Notes: generated by a model not told the origin, from the sequence alone. Numbered from the stretch's first letter, positions 49,583 through 60,197 are shown. The stretch is DNA of 64,000 bases from Leptospira ellinghausenii (GCF_003114815.1 NZ_BFAZ01000009.1:620001-684000), one strand, 5' to 3'. Numbers and translations: made by a program.

Positions 49583-51436
49583 ATGAATAGAGAAGATCTC
49601 TTACTCGGATTCATCCAAGAAGGTTTCGAATTGATTGAGGATTGCGAAAATGCAATCCTTGCCATCGAAGAAATCCAAAATTCACATGGAAACTTTGATG
49701 AAGAACTAATGAACAATTTGTTTCGTTCTGTTCATACGTTTAAAGGTTCCTCTGGACTTCTCAAACTGGAAACTCTGGTCAAGTTAACGCATGAAGCGGA
49801 AACATTGATGGATTTACTCCGAAATCAAAAACTTTTGCCAACTGATGAGTTAACGCAAGTTCTCATCGATACATTCGATCGGATGCGTGTTTTGTTATCA
49901 AAAGTGGAAACCTTAAAAGCAAATCCTGAAATGGATCCACCAACTGAATTGCAGATCCAAGCTTTACAAGGTGAAATCAATAAACTAAAACAACACTCTA
50001 TTGTGGAAACAGTTTTAGAAAAACCCAAAAAAGAGAAAAAAATATACGAGATTTTTGAGGAAGAACCACCGAAAGAAACTAAGAAAAAATCGAATGTCTA
50101 TGAAATCTTTGATGAGGTATCAACTCAAGAAGTTTCCAAAAACAAAAAATTTGAAATTTTTGAAGAAGAACTAAAACAAACCCAAACAGAAGTTATATCA
50201 AATAACTCCAAAATAGAACGCTTAGGCGATCAAAACAAACCAGTTATCTTCAATATACGCAAAGAAATCAAAGTTGCAAATGACAAATTAGATTCACTGT
50301 TAGATTTAGTGGGAGAACTTGTCATCGCAGAATCAAATGTAACACAACACCCTACGATAAAATCAATTCGTAACGAAAGTTTAAATTCAGCACTGACTCG
50401 ATTTCATAAAATACTCTTAGATTTACAAGAAGTTGCATTTTCCACACGGATGATTCCTATCTCTGGTGTATTCCAAAAGATGTCACGTTTGGTTAGGGAC
50501 CTACAAAAACAATCAGGTAAAAAAGTACTTTTACATATCAAAGGGGAAGATACCGAAATTGATAAGTCCATTGTTGATTTAATTGCTGATCCAATTGTTC
50601 ATATCCTTAGAAACTCTATTGACCATGGTTTAGAAACTCCTGAAGAAAGAATAGACCGAGGAAAAGTTGATACAGGGAATATTTATCTCAGCGCCAGACA
50701 ATCAGTGAATGAAGTTTGGGTGATGATTAAAGATGATGGCCGGGGTTTAGACAGAAATAAAATATTAGATAAAGCAAAACAAAATGGCCTCATCTCCGGA
50801 GATACTTCTTCACTCAATGACCAAGAAGTTTTCAATTTAATATTTTTGCCTGGTTTATCAACTGCAAAAGTTGTTTCTGATATCTCAGGTCGTGGTGTCG
50901 GAATGGATATAGTCCGCCAAAATATAGTGAAACTAGGTGGAAAAATTGAAATCCATAGTCAGTTCGGAGCAGGGACAACATTTGTTTTACGTATCCCTTT
51001 ATCCTTAGGAATCATGGAAGGAACTGTTGTCAGAGTTGGTCAGAAATTTTTTACAATCCAAACCATTGAACTACGCGAATTCGTAAGCCTTCGAGACAAA
51101 AAGGAAATAGAGTTAGATGAAGGACAGAAGGTCTTAGACATACGAGGAACTTTTATTCCTATTTTTAATATCAATCAAATTCTAAATCACAAAGAACAAA
51201 TTATTTATGATAATGAAGATCCATTGATGATCATACTTGAGTATGAAAGAAAACTCATTGGAATCAGAGTCGATGAAATCATCGGAAATCAAAATGTAGT
51301 GATCAAACCACTAATGGGAATCATGGAAAATGCCCAAGGTGTAAATGGATTTACTATATTAGGAAATGGGAACGTCAGTTTAATTTTAGATGTTAAATCT
51401 ATTTTTAGCAAACTTGAATTTGTTGGAGCATCATGA
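49583..51436 (+). CDS. cheA: Chemotaxis histidine kinase CheA
   Basis: 617 residues. The Hpt domain has the phosphorylated histidine at about residue 51 (SVHTFKGSSG). A long, Lys/Glu-rich linker without an obvious CheY-binding P2 domain follows (about 130-230, with repeated YEIF/FEIF segments). Then come the dimerisation helices, the HATPase domain (HILRNSIDHGLE, GRGVGMDIVRQN) and a CheW-like P5 domain. The kinase relays receptor state to CheY and CheB, encoded next. It is 8 bp after the MCP gene. Confidence 0.95.
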   Translation: MNREDLLLGFIQEGFELIEDCENAILAIEEIQNSHGNFDEELMNNLFRSVHTFKGSSGLLKLETLVKLTHEAETLMDLLRNQKLLPTDELTQVLIDTFDRMRVLLSKVETLKANPEMDPPTELQIQALQGEINKLKQHSIVETVLEKPKKEKKIYEIFEEEPPKETKKKSNVYEIFDEVSTQEVSKNKKFEIFEEELKQTQTEVISNNSKIERLGDQNKPVIFNIRKEIKVANDKLDSLLDLVGELVIAESNVTQHPTIKSIRNESLNSALTRFHKILLDLQEVAFSTRMIPISGVFQKMSRLVRDLQKQSGKKVLLHIKGEDTEIDKSIVDLIADPIVHILRNSIDHGLETPEERIDRGKVDTGNIYLSARQSVNEVWVMIKDDGRGLDRNKILDKAKQNGLISGDTSSLNDQEVFNLIFLPGLSTAKVVSDISGRGVGMDIVRQNIVKLGGKIEIHSQFGAGTTFVLRIPLSLGIMEGTVVRVGQKFFTIQTIELREFVSLRDKKEIELDEGQKVLDIRGTFIPIFNINQILNHKEQIIYDNEDPLMIILEYERKLIGIRVDEIIGNQNVVIKPLMGIMENAQGVNGFTILGNGNVSLILDVKSIFSKLEFVGAS

Positions 51437-52464
51437 TCAAACTTTTGATTGTTGATGATCAAAATATCGTGAGAAATGTTCTCTCTGATACGTTTAAAGA
51501 TGATCCAACAATCAAAGTGATTGGTACAGCTGCTAATGCAAATGAAGCACAAAAACTAGTCGAGTCATTACGTCCTGATGTCATTAGCTTAGATGTTGTG
51601 ATGCCTGGTATGAGCGGAATTGAATTTTTAAATTGGCTTATGCCTAAATACCCTACTCCAGTGATCATGTTAAGCACATTTACACAATCTGGAGCAGATG
51701 CAACTCTTGCTGCACTTTCCAATGGCGCTGTTGATTTTGTCCAAAAACCAGACGGAAGTGAATCTGATTTTTTACGTATGTTAAAAGAACTTACGATCAA
51801 AATCAAAAAATATGGAACTGAAGTTAAACTTCAAAAACAATCCTTGTTTGCAAAAACAACAAAACTCAATTTCAATTCAGAAAAAAATAATCACATCAAA
51901 ATCATAGCTATCGGTGCATCGACTGGTGGTACCCAAGCTATCGATTATCTTTTGAGTCGATTGCCTACCAGTTTACCTCCAATTGTCATTGTCCAACATA
52001 TGCCGGAGTATTTTACAAGTTTGTTTGCAATGCGCCTAAAAACAACAAGTGGTCTCAATGTAATAGAAGCATCGAATGGAGATATTTTAGAAACTGGCAG
52101 AGTTTATTTAGCTCCTGGTGACAAACATCTTTTAGTTAGGCGGTTGGCCGGAAAGATGTATCTTGAACTGGAAACTTTCGAAAAAGTATCTGGACATCGA
52201 CCTAGCGTTGATGTCATGTTTGACTCCATTGCAAAAGGGAAAATGGGGAATCATTGTCTGGCGATCATTTTAACGGGTATGGGAAGAGATGGTGCATCTG
52301 GCATTAAAAACATTAAGACAGCCGGAGGAACCACAATTGGACAAGATGAAAAATCGTCTGTTGTGTACGGGATGCCAAAAGAAGCTTTTCTGTTAGGTGG
52401 CATCAGCCATCAAACTGCATTAGTTGATATTCCACAAAAAATCATTCAAATTTTAGAAACGTAA
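51433..52464 (+). CDS. cheB: Chemotaxis methylesterase CheB
   Basis: 343 residues: a receiver domain with Asp54 in ISLDVVMPGMSG, a linker, and a methylesterase domain with the Ser-His-Asp triad (GASTGGTQA, VQHMPEYF, TGMGRDGASG). It demethylates or deamidates receptor glutamates when phosphorylated by CheA. It overlaps cheA by 4 bp (ATGA). The matching methyltransferase CheR is not in the window. Confidence 0.96.
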   Translation: MIKLLIVDDQNIVRNVLSDTFKDDPTIKVIGTAANANEAQKLVESLRPDVISLDVVMPGMSGIEFLNWLMPKYPTPVIMLSTFTQSGADATLAALSNGAVDFVQKPDGSESDFLRMLKELTIKIKKYGTEVKLQKQSLFAKTTKLNFNSEKNNHIKIIAIGASTGGTQAIDYLLSRLPTSLPPIVIVQHMPEYFTSLFAMRLKTTSGLNVIEASNGDILETGRVYLAPGDKHLLVRRLAGKMYLELETFEKVSGHRPSVDVMFDSIAKGKMGNHCLAIILTGMGRDGASGIKNIKTAGGTTIGQDEKSSVVYGMPKEAFLLGGISHQTALVDIPQKIIQILET

Positions 52465-52477
52465 AAAGGAGTCAGAT

Positions 52478-52846
52478 ATGGCTAAAAAAATATTATTATG
52501 CGACGATGCACCAACAGCACTCAAACTAATGGAGTTAATTCTTTCCGGTGAAGGGTATGAAATTTACAAAGCCGAAAATGCAGAACAAGCAATACTGTCA
52601 TTAGAAGCAAATGGACCTTTCGATGGTTGTGTATTTGATATCAACATGCCTGGTAAAAATGGTATCGAATTATCAAAGGAATACTTAGCTCACCCTAAAG
52701 GCCAAGGTGGGAAAATTTTAATCGTTTCTACGGAATCAAGTGACTATTTACGACAAGCAGGTAAAGATGCCGGAGTAAAAGCTTGGATCGTCAAACCATT
52801 CGAAGACGAAGATTTAGTTGAAGTATTAAGCAAAATCATTGGTTAA
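52478..52846 (+). CDS. cheY: CheY-like response regulator
   Basis: 122 residues, a stand-alone receiver. The acid pair is Asp9-Asp10, the phospho-acceptor is about Asp54 in GCVFDINMPGKNG, and the conserved Lys is in WIVKPF. It is the last gene of the operon, with a good ribosome binding site (AAAGGAG). It overlaps the convergent cheD by 11 bp. Confidence 0.93.
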   Translation: MAKKILLCDDAPTALKLMELILSGEGYEIYKAENAEQAILSLEANGPFDGCVFDINMPGKNGIELSKEYLAHPKGQGGKILIVSTESSDYLRQAGKDAGVKAWIVKPFEDEDLVEVLSKIIG

Positions 52847-53423
52847 ACGTATAAATTGTCGTTTTCTTTAACATGCGTTCTTTGACTTTAGTTTCAAAGT
52901 GTCTTTCTTGTACTGAAACATCCTCTATAGTTTGCGGGTTTAACTTGGTGATATAGACATCAAAGGAATCTGTATGAAAGGAAAGTTTACGATAGAACTC
53001 ACCACCAATGTTTTGACTTACGATCGGAATTTTTTCATTGGTTAAAAATTCCGACACAAATTGAATATTTTTGGTTCCCGCTGTAAAATTAGGAAACAGC
53101 GGTGATTGGGTTCCTCCAAAGATCTTTGCCCTTAATTCAATACGTGGGATCTGTCGTTTAACAAAAAAAGAAATTAGATTTTCCATCGAGTTTTCACCAT
53201 ATCGTAAACTCTTTTGTTCTTCCTTAACACTGGAAACTTTTGGCAAAAGTATATGATTTATGGCTGAGAATTTCGTATGTTCATGGAATAGACAAACAGA
53301 TACGCAGGATCCCAAGATCGTTCTAATTTCATGGAATCCATCGGAAAAAAAAGTCTCTCCTATATTCAAGTAAACAATTGGTTTCACTCGTGTATTGGTT
53401 CTGTTAGTAGATGTACTCATCAA
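52836..53423 (-). CDS. cheD: Chemoreceptor glutamine deamidase CheD
   Basis: 195 residues. The CheD signature LGSCVSVCLFHEHTKFSAINHILLP carries the catalytic Cys40 and His57. Family members deamidate receptor glutamines and interact with CheC/CheY. It is convergent with the cheY end and thus separately transcribed. No cheC is visible. Confidence 0.93.
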   Translation of the reverse strand: MMSTSTNRTNTRVKPIVYLNIGETFFSDGFHEIRTILGSCVSVCLFHEHTKFSAINHILLPKVSSVKEEQKSLRYGENSMENLISFFVKRQIPRIELRAKIFGGTQSPLFPNFTAGTKNIQFVSEFLTNEKIPIVSQNIGGEFYRKLSFHTDSFDVYITKLNPQTIEDVSVQERHFETKVKERMLKKTTIYTFNQ

Positions 53424-53579
53424 ATAAGTAAGTTGGAACCAATGTAAGATAGGTTCCTTTAACTCAAATTTGATTTGTAAACCAAAATTGGAAGTATTTC
53501 TTTTCTCCTAGACCAGACAAAAAAAACAAACTTTCAATGCATTTCATATCATGAAATGCATTTGAATTTAATATAAATT

Positions 53580-54800
53580 TCACTTCTTAGCCGAAATCAT
53601 TTCATTCACTTTGTACATTAACAAAATTGTACAAACAATCGCTGTCGCCACCACATAACCTAAAACTTCATATCGCTCTAGATAACCACTCGGAGTTTGG
53701 ATGACTATGAGTCCAGCAACCGAAGCCGCAATTCCACCTGATATCTGTTGGATGGAAGAACTAATCGCCATAAAAGCCCCACGATCATGTAGTTCTGGAA
53801 CAGCTGAATTCATTGCATTTGCAGAAATCATTCTGGCAGCAATAAAAACAAATAACAGAGAATTGATAATGATAACCGTCGGGAGTGGAGTCACTTTTAA
53901 TCTTGTAAAATAAATGATTATGATCGCGGCAATTGTTGATGCTCCAAAAAACATATTATATTTTCCGATAGAATCACTCAACCTTCCCATGATTGGACCA
54001 CCCAACATCGATACTATACCAGTTACCATATAGATGAAAGGTAAGTCTTCTAACCGTACACCTAAATTGTGAACGGAAAATGCAGAACCAAACGGCATCA
54101 ACATAAATCCACCTGTCGCAAGTAAGGTGGTTGCTATAAAGGCAGGCAAATATCTTGGTTGTGTTAATGTAGTTACCAAATGGTGGAAAGCACGAGTATC
54201 TGTTTTGTTATCTAAATGTTTTGTTACAGGTTTTAGAAAGAAGAATATAAAAAACCCAACCGCTCCACTGACACCTGCGATCATTAAAAACGGAGATTGC
54301 CATCCCCAAATATTAGAAATATAAATTCCAATGGGCAGTCCAAACACTTGGCTTGCAGCAAAAGCAGTCATGATAAAACCCATAACTCTTCCTCTAACTT
54401 GTAAAGGAAATAAATCTGCAACGATTGCAAATGAAATCGAAGACAATACACCTGCAAACATCCCAGTTAAAATTCTTACAAAAAGTAAAAATTCATAATG
54501 TACGGCAATTCCGCAAAGAAAGGTAGCAACAACGAATCCAACATAAAAAAACAAAAGTAACTTTTTACGATCAAAACGATCCGCAAAACCAGCAGCAAGT
54601 AATCCTGAGATTCCAGCACTGAATGCATAAGCAGAAACTACATAACCAAATTTTTCAGTTGGGATTTGTAGTTCACTCATGACCAAAACACCAAGTGGTG
54701 ATAAGATCATGAAATCTAGTACAACTGTGAACTGTAAAAAGGCTAATAGGCCAACAACAAAGATGTGGTAAGGCGTAAATTTAAAATCCATCTTACCCAA
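53580..54800 (-). CDS. Major facilitator superfamily transporter
   Basis: 406 residues with 12 predicted helices. The loop between helices 2 and 3 reads GFADRFDRKKLL, the classic MFS motif A, and helix 5 contains the GLPIGIYIS stretch of drug-efflux-type members. It resembles sugar/drug proton antiporters (AraJ/Bmr-type). Substrate not evident. It is a single gene. Confidence 0.9.
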   Translation of the reverse strand: MGKMDFKFTPYHIFVVGLLAFLQFTVVLDFMILSPLGVLVMSELQIPTEKFGYVVSAYAFSAGISGLLAAGFADRFDRKKLLLFFYVGFVVATFLCGIAVHYEFLLFVRILTGMFAGVLSSISFAIVADLFPLQVRGRVMGFIMTAFAASQVFGLPIGIYISNIWGWQSPFLMIAGVSGAVGFFIFFFLKPVTKHLDNKTDTRAFHHLVTTLTQPRYLPAFIATTLLATGGFMLMPFGSAFSVHNLGVRLEDLPFIYMVTGIVSMLGGPIMGRLSDSIGKYNMFFGASTIAAIIIIYFTRLKVTPLPTVIIINSLLFVFIAARMISANAMNSAVPELHDRGAFMAISSSIQQISGGIAASVAGLIVIQTPSGYLERYEVLGYVVATAIVCTILLMYKVNEMISAKK

Positions 54801-54862
54801 TATCTAATTTAGTATTACATAGAATAGCAAATCAATTTTAATGATTCTAAAAAAAGTAATCT

Positions 54863-57433
54863 CTAGGATTTTATTTCCTCTTCCAATAACTCTTTTAATT
54901 TGATCACCTGAGGGTGATCAGGTGTAATCATTGCTAGCCGATGAAAAATCTTTTTAGCTCGTTCTGCATTCCCTATCAATCGATAACATTCCACTAAATT
55001 GATCAGGTTCCTTATGTGTTTTGGATCCCTTGCTCGTAATCTTTCCCCAAGGTCGATTGCTTTTTTAATGTTTTTCGATTTACGGTATGCGAAACTGAGT
55101 TGCAATAATATTTCATTGTCTGTCACAAAGAACGGAAAAATGGATTCTAAGGATTCCACGGCAACATCAAATTTTTTCAGTAGTAATGATATACGGGATT
55201 TTTCTCGAATTAAGTTAATCCTGATATCATCATTTAACGACTCATTTGATAATAAGGATTCGATGTTTTGGTATGCTTCCTCACCATTTCCTAGATCTAA
55301 CAATAATTTAACTTTGGCATATAAATAATCATCTGTTGATAAATTGGAGAGAGTGTCTTTTGAAACTCGTTTGAATGAACCTAACCATTCAATCCTAAGT
55401 AGTGTAAGATCATCCGAAAATGTTCCGACATCTAATAAGTTTTCAACAAGTAAACTTAAATCACCATTTGATTTCTCAACTACTTGCAAAAACTTAGTTT
55501 CATCTTCATTGATTAGGCGATTGCCATCGCCACTTTCCTCTAAAACTAGATCATCTCTGCCGTCCGATCCAATGAATAATATATCGCCTTTTTCTAAAGG
55601 AAATATACGGATACGCACATCACCATCCATACCTTTTGTGCCAATCTTTCGAAGTTCCAATTCTTCTTCGATGAAAGAAGCTACTCCATCGCGATACAAT
55701 ACTGTCCATGGATGTTCGGCGTTCAAATAGTATAATACACCTGTGTCTTCCTCAACAAGTCCTAAAACTACAGAAACTAACATCGATCCATCGAATGACT
55801 CGAAAATAGTTTGCAATTCATAAAAACATTCTTTGATCCAACGTTCGGGAGATTTGTTTTGGTTTTCCAAAATCATTTGTGTTCGTTTGATAAAAGATAA
55901 AAAAACAACACCAAGGACAAGTGCACCACCAGCACCTTGGATAGACTTACCCATAGCATCACCATTGATGAAGACTAAGTAAGATTTTCCATTTAAAGTA
56001 ATGCTATCACTGATGATGATATCACCACCGATTTCTCTTTTTTTGCCACGAAACTCAAATTCTTTTTTTTGTTTTACATAAGATTGAAGCAAAACTTTTG
56101 TAGATTCAACTTTTGTTTGGCTAAGAGGATCTAATAGTAGAGATGTTAAAAAATAATCACCATCCTGTTGTACTTTAAGTTCTTGTACTTTTGTGAGTGT
56201 ATTTTGTAATTCGTTTGTCCGCTCTTCTACTTTTTTCTCTAAACTCAAATTGAGTTCTTCCACTTGCCTATGCACTCGTAAAAAACGATTAGCTAAAACA
56301 ACAGCAATGCCCAAAACAAAAACTAAAAAACCAAATCGTAATAAATTAAGATTTTGAATCGGAAGAAGTCCCGAAGCCCCTAGAATATCCCAAGTTCCTG
56401 TCCCAAGCAAAAACAAAACACCTATTAACAGACGTTTTGCGTCTTTGTTTTTTGCACGTACCGCAGAGATCATTAAGTAAAGCAAAATAACCCCAAAAAC
56501 CAAAACGGAAATTTGCCATATGCGAAGTAAGGTAACGGAAGTAGCTCGGTTGACAAAAATTTGACTAACCGCCAAAACCAAACTAAATAGAAAGTAAACT
56601 TTTGATACGATGCTAATCTTAGAGCGGAAAAATACATCGGTGAACAATAACAACCAAACTGGTGTTAGAAATACAACAAAATACTCTATTTTCGATTGTG
56701 TAAAGGGTTCTAAACCAAATGAATACACTCCTTGGGAGCGAAAGATCATATAAACAGCTAAAAAGATAGAAAACAGAGCATAAAATAAATTATAGGTTTC
56801 TTGCCTTCGTTTCCAGTAAAACAATCCATGATAAATACCAACAAAAATATACAAAAACAACAACATGTAAGTTTCGTATTCATCTTCAATTTTAAGATGC
56901 TTAGAGGCAAGGTCGATATTGGCTGGATAATCGTTAAAGAGTTTATATAAATTTAATTCCTCTCCCTCTTCAGCTGCGATCAAAATCCGAATTTGGTTTT
57001 GGCCAATATTCAATTGATTTCTTTTCATTCTGATGAGTATGTGTCGTCTATACCCACTTTTTTCTATTGCTTCATTTTTGATTTTGCCATTAGAGGAAAC
57101 AAGAGATTGGTTGATGTAAATTTCATAATAGTTAGAGATGTAAGGTATGTGAAGGCTAAAGGCATCGTCTTCCGTTTTTTGAAAATCAGTTTGTGATAAC
57201 AAAAAAGACTTTGCCATCGTTACCTTTCGAAGTTTTCCTTTTTCCCATTCAAATTCAGAAAGTATCGATGCTAATGGCAAGGATTCTAAAGTTTTCCATT
57301 TTTTAGTATCAGGGTTTTCTGTGGTTTCAAATCCAATGGTGACATACCAATTTTTCGTTAGATCAATGGGAAGTGCGAAAATCGAATGAGAAAATAATAT
57401 AAAACAACATATAAAGTATAAAGTTTTCTTCAT
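54863..57433 (-). CDS. 7TM-DISM sensor SpoIIE/PP2C-type phosphatase with TPR domain
   Basis: 856 residues from the ATG at 57433 (the open frame extends upstream into ppx/gppA, but the signal peptide MKKTLYFICCFILFSHSIFA starts here). A periplasmic beta-domain (about 25-185) and seven membrane helices (about 190-400) form a 7TMR-DISM sensor. A coiled coil, a SpoIIE-type phosphatase (INGDAMGKSIQGAGG, GSDGRDDL) and TPR repeats follow. It overlaps the ppx/gppA stop by 4 bp (ATGA), so the two are co-translated. The C-terminal half matches the protein at 2548-4944 closely. Confidence 0.9.
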   Translation of the reverse strand: MKKTLYFICCFILFSHSIFALPIDLTKNWYVTIGFETTENPDTKKWKTLESLPLASILSEFEWEKGKLRKVTMAKSFLLSQTDFQKTEDDAFSLHIPYISNYYEIYINQSLVSSNGKIKNEAIEKSGYRRHILIRMKRNQLNIGQNQIRILIAAEEGEELNLYKLFNDYPANIDLASKHLKIEDEYETYMLLFLYIFVGIYHGLFYWKRRQETYNLFYALFSIFLAVYMIFRSQGVYSFGLEPFTQSKIEYFVVFLTPVWLLLFTDVFFRSKISIVSKVYFLFSLVLAVSQIFVNRATSVTLLRIWQISVLVFGVILLYLMISAVRAKNKDAKRLLIGVLFLLGTGTWDILGASGLLPIQNLNLLRFGFLVFVLGIAVVLANRFLRVHRQVEELNLSLEKKVEERTNELQNTLTKVQELKVQQDGDYFLTSLLLDPLSQTKVESTKVLLQSYVKQKKEFEFRGKKREIGGDIIISDSITLNGKSYLVFINGDAMGKSIQGAGGALVLGVVFLSFIKRTQMILENQNKSPERWIKECFYELQTIFESFDGSMLVSVVLGLVEEDTGVLYYLNAEHPWTVLYRDGVASFIEEELELRKIGTKGMDGDVRIRIFPLEKGDILFIGSDGRDDLVLEESGDGNRLINEDETKFLQVVEKSNGDLSLLVENLLDVGTFSDDLTLLRIEWLGSFKRVSKDTLSNLSTDDYLYAKVKLLLDLGNGEEAYQNIESLLSNESLNDDIRINLIREKSRISLLLKKFDVAVESLESIFPFFVTDNEILLQLSFAYRKSKNIKKAIDLGERLRARDPKHIRNLINLVECYRLIGNAERAKKIFHRLAMITPDHPQVIKLKELLEEEIKS

Positions 57434-59031
57434 ATTGGATGTAAGTGAAATTCTAAATTTGCACCAAATGTATCTTCGAATAAATCTTTTTTTTCTGACA
57501 CAGACCAAATTTCTAAATTGGGATCTTCTCCTTTTTTAAAATACAAACGACAATTCACTTTTCCTTTTTCAATGACTGCATCCAATCTTTCAATGATGGA
57601 TTTTTCAGAACGATCCAATCCATCTCCGATTCGTAAAAAAGATGACAACTTACGAACCAAAAGTTGGTCTTCTGGCCGAAGGGTTTTAAACTCTTCGTGT
57701 TTGCCTTTGGGACCACCTTTCCTATGGTAACGAGCAAGAAGAGCAATGATTTCAATTTCAGAATTGGAAAATCCAACCATTGCTTCTGAGTTACGTATGA
57801 TGTAATAACTATGTTTGTGGTAGTTATGGTGCGAAATACAAAGCCCCACTTGGTGGAGGTAACAAGCCGTTTCTAAATAATCCCTTTCTAAGTTTCCAAG
57901 ACCATGTAATTCCTTAAGATCATCAAACAACTGCAAGGTGAGTTTTGCAACAGTTTCAGCATGATGTTTTCCTTGTGGGTAAAGGTTTGCAACAGTTTTG
58001 ATCGCTTTTTCTCGGATGTTATCGAGTCTCGGAAGTGAATTGTCAGTATGTCTGTACCAAGATTCTATGGTATCATACACAATTCCTTCCCGAAGGGCAA
58101 AATCACTCACAGTAAAGGAGTGAGCTTTAATCCTTTGTAACACTTCATCCAAAACCAAAATCCCGCCGACAATGATATCCCCACGTTTGGCATCAAGTCC
58201 TGGGATTTTTAATCTTTTTTTGATACTCTCAGCATCTAACACTTGTTTTCTGATTTCTTTAAAGGAATCGATCGGGATTTCTGTTCCGTTCAACCGTTCT
58301 CGTTTCTCTCCCTTTTTTTCTAAAACCATGGAGGTCACCGAAGTGATGGTTCCGGAACTTCCCACTACCATAAAAGGTTTCCAAGTTTCAATTTGGGGTA
58401 AAAAGGCAGATAACACCGATTCAATGTGTATCCTACATTTTTGCAAATCAGTGGCCGAAATTGGATCTTTTTTTAAGTATTTCTCTGTTAAACGAATGGC
58501 ACCTAACTTCATACTGGTGGAAAATATAATTTCCCCTTTTTCCCCGATGAGAAGTTCTGTACTCCCTCCCCCAATGTCAATGAGAAGGATCCGTTTTTCA
58601 AACACAGGGAGTCCCTGTAAAATCCCTAGGTAAATGAGCCTTGCCTCCTCGTTCCCCGAAACCACTTGGATTTGGATGCCCGTTTCCTTCTCCGCTCGGT
58701 CAAGAAAGATCTGACGATTTTCTGCTTCCCGAAGTGCACTTGTGGCAACTGCTCGGATTTCCGCTTTGTAACTGTCGGCAAGAGTTTTGAATCGTTTCAA
58801 ACAAGCAAGGCCCCGATCCATTGCTTCGTTTGTGATCACCGCATAATCACTGCTACCGCTTCCTAAGCGAACGGATTCCTTTTCCTTGGTCAGGTATTCG
58901 AGTGTACCATCCGGTCTTAGTTTTACGACGACAATGTGAAAGGAATTAGTGCCCAAATCAATGGCAGCAAGGATCTTTTCCGTGCGAAATGCCTGGTTTG
59001 GTTTGCGTAAGATTTGTGAGAAAGGAAGCAT
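57430..59031 (-). CDS. ppx: Exopolyphosphatase / guanosine pentaphosphatase (Ppx/GppA)
   Basis: 533 residues from the ATG at 59031; a frame from 59076 is open but adds no conserved sequence. AAIDLGTNSFHIVV is the first actin-like phosphate-binding motif and LLIDIGGGSTELLIG the second. The C-terminal HD-like domain (HHAETVAKLTLQLF) makes it the long form. It degrades polyphosphate or pppGpp. The gene is divergent from mreB and coupled to the downstream SpoIIE phosphatase. Confidence 0.93.
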   Translation of the reverse strand: MLPFSQILRKPNQAFRTEKILAAIDLGTNSFHIVVVKLRPDGTLEYLTKEKESVRLGSGSSDYAVITNEAMDRGLACLKRFKTLADSYKAEIRAVATSALREAENRQIFLDRAEKETGIQIQVVSGNEEARLIYLGILQGLPVFEKRILLIDIGGGSTELLIGEKGEIIFSTSMKLGAIRLTEKYLKKDPISATDLQKCRIHIESVLSAFLPQIETWKPFMVVGSSGTITSVTSMVLEKKGEKRERLNGTEIPIDSFKEIRKQVLDAESIKKRLKIPGLDAKRGDIIVGGILVLDEVLQRIKAHSFTVSDFALREGIVYDTIESWYRHTDNSLPRLDNIREKAIKTVANLYPQGKHHAETVAKLTLQLFDDLKELHGLGNLERDYLETACYLHQVGLCISHHNYHKHSYYIIRNSEAMVGFSNSEIEIIALLARYHRKGGPKGKHEEFKTLRPEDQLLVRKLSSFLRIGDGLDRSEKSIIERLDAVIEKGKVNCRLYFKKGEDPNLEIWSVSEKKDLFEDTFGANLEFHLHPI

Positions 59032-59174
59032 TTTGTATCTAACTAGCCTATCGAAAATTTTTACGGTTGAAAGCAAAAACCAGCCGAAAATTATGGGGAA
59101 CGGGAAGAATTGTAAAGTTTTGGTGTTTACCCACCGTAAATTCCCCCCTTCGTACTTCTTTCACAGGATCTGAT

Positions 59175-60197
59175 ATGATATTTGATAATCTTTATGGACT
59201 TTTCTCGAACGATATGGGAATCGATTTGGGAACCGCGAACACCCTCGTGCATGTGAAAGGACAAGGGATCGTCCTATCAGAACCGTCGGTCGTGGCAGTC
59301 CAAGCCTCTACTGGTAGAGTCCTCGCCGTGGGACAAGAAGCAAAACGTATGCTAGGAAGGACTCCTGGTGATATCGTTGCCATCCGTCCCATGAAAGACG
59401 GGGTGATCGCAGACTTCGAAACTGTGGAAAAGATGATTCGTTACTTCATCGCAAAAGTCCACAACCGCACTACATTTGTAAAACCGCGCATCGTCATCGG
59501 AGTTCCTTCAGGGATTACCGAAGTAGAAAGACGTGCCGTTCGTGAGTCCGCAGAACAAGCGGGTGCTCGCGAAATTTTCCTCATCGAAGAAGCACTTGCA
59601 GCAGCCATCGGTGCCAACATCCCCATCCATGAACCAGCAGGGAACATGATTGTGGATATCGGAGGGGGAACCACAGAAATCGCTGTGATCTCTCTTGGTG
59701 GTATGGTAATCGCAGAATCCATCCGAACAGGTGGGGACGAATTTGATGAAGCCATCGTAAAATACCTCCGTAACCAATACAACCTAGTGGTGGGAGAAAG
59801 AACGGCAGAGGACATCAAACTTACCATTGGTAACGCGTTCGCAGACAAACGTGTCGACACCATGGAAGTGAAAGGACGTGATGCCATCTCTGGTCTCCCA
59901 CGTACCCTCGAACTTGATTCCAACGAAATCCGTAAAGCCCTCAAAGAACCAACAGACGAAATCCTAGACGGGATCAAATCGGTTCTTGAGCGCACTCCTC
60001 CAGAACTGGCAGCCGACATCGTGGAACGAGGAATCGTTCTCACAGGTGGTGGTTGTCTCCTCCGTGGTCTCGAACACTACCTCACCAAAGAAACAGGTGT
60101 TCCTGTGTTCCGGGCCGAAAACCCACTCACTTGTGTGGTTCTCGGAACAGGACGTTACTTGGATGAATTGAAATACATCAAACCAGGGATCAGATAA
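59175..60197 (+). CDS. mreB: Rod-shape determining protein MreB
   Basis: 340 residues from the ATG at 59175, preceded by AGGA; the open frame begins at 59067 but that part is not MreB-like. [46 protein letters not shown] and [19 protein letters not shown] are signature segments. MreB polymerises under the membrane and directs cell-wall growth. mreC and mreD do not follow; a terminator comes 23 bp after the stop. The last 123 bp are repeated at 63262-63384 with only synonymous differences. Confidence 0.96.
   Translation: MIFDNLYGLFSNDMGIDLGTANTLVHVKGQGIVLSEPSVVAVQASTGRVLAVGQEAKRMLGRTPGDIVAIRPMKDGVIADFETVEKMIRYFIAKVHNRTTFVKPRIVIGVPSGITEVERRAVRESAEQAGAREIFLIEEALAAAIGANIPIHEPAGNMIVDIGGGTTEIAVISLGGMVIAESIRTGGDEFDEAIVKYLRNQYNLVVGERTAEDIKLTIGNAFADKRVDTMEVKGRDAISGLPRTLELDSNEIRKALKEPTDEILDGIKSVLERTPPELAADIVERGIVLTGGGCLLRGLEHYLTKETGVPVFRAENPLTCVVLGTGRYLDELKYIKPGIR

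Noticed and set aside
54863..57508. Upstream start at 57508 for the second SpoIIE phosphatase
   Set aside because: It would lie inside ppx/gppA and put 25 basic residues before a clean signal peptide. The ATGA overlap at 57430-57433 is a better start.
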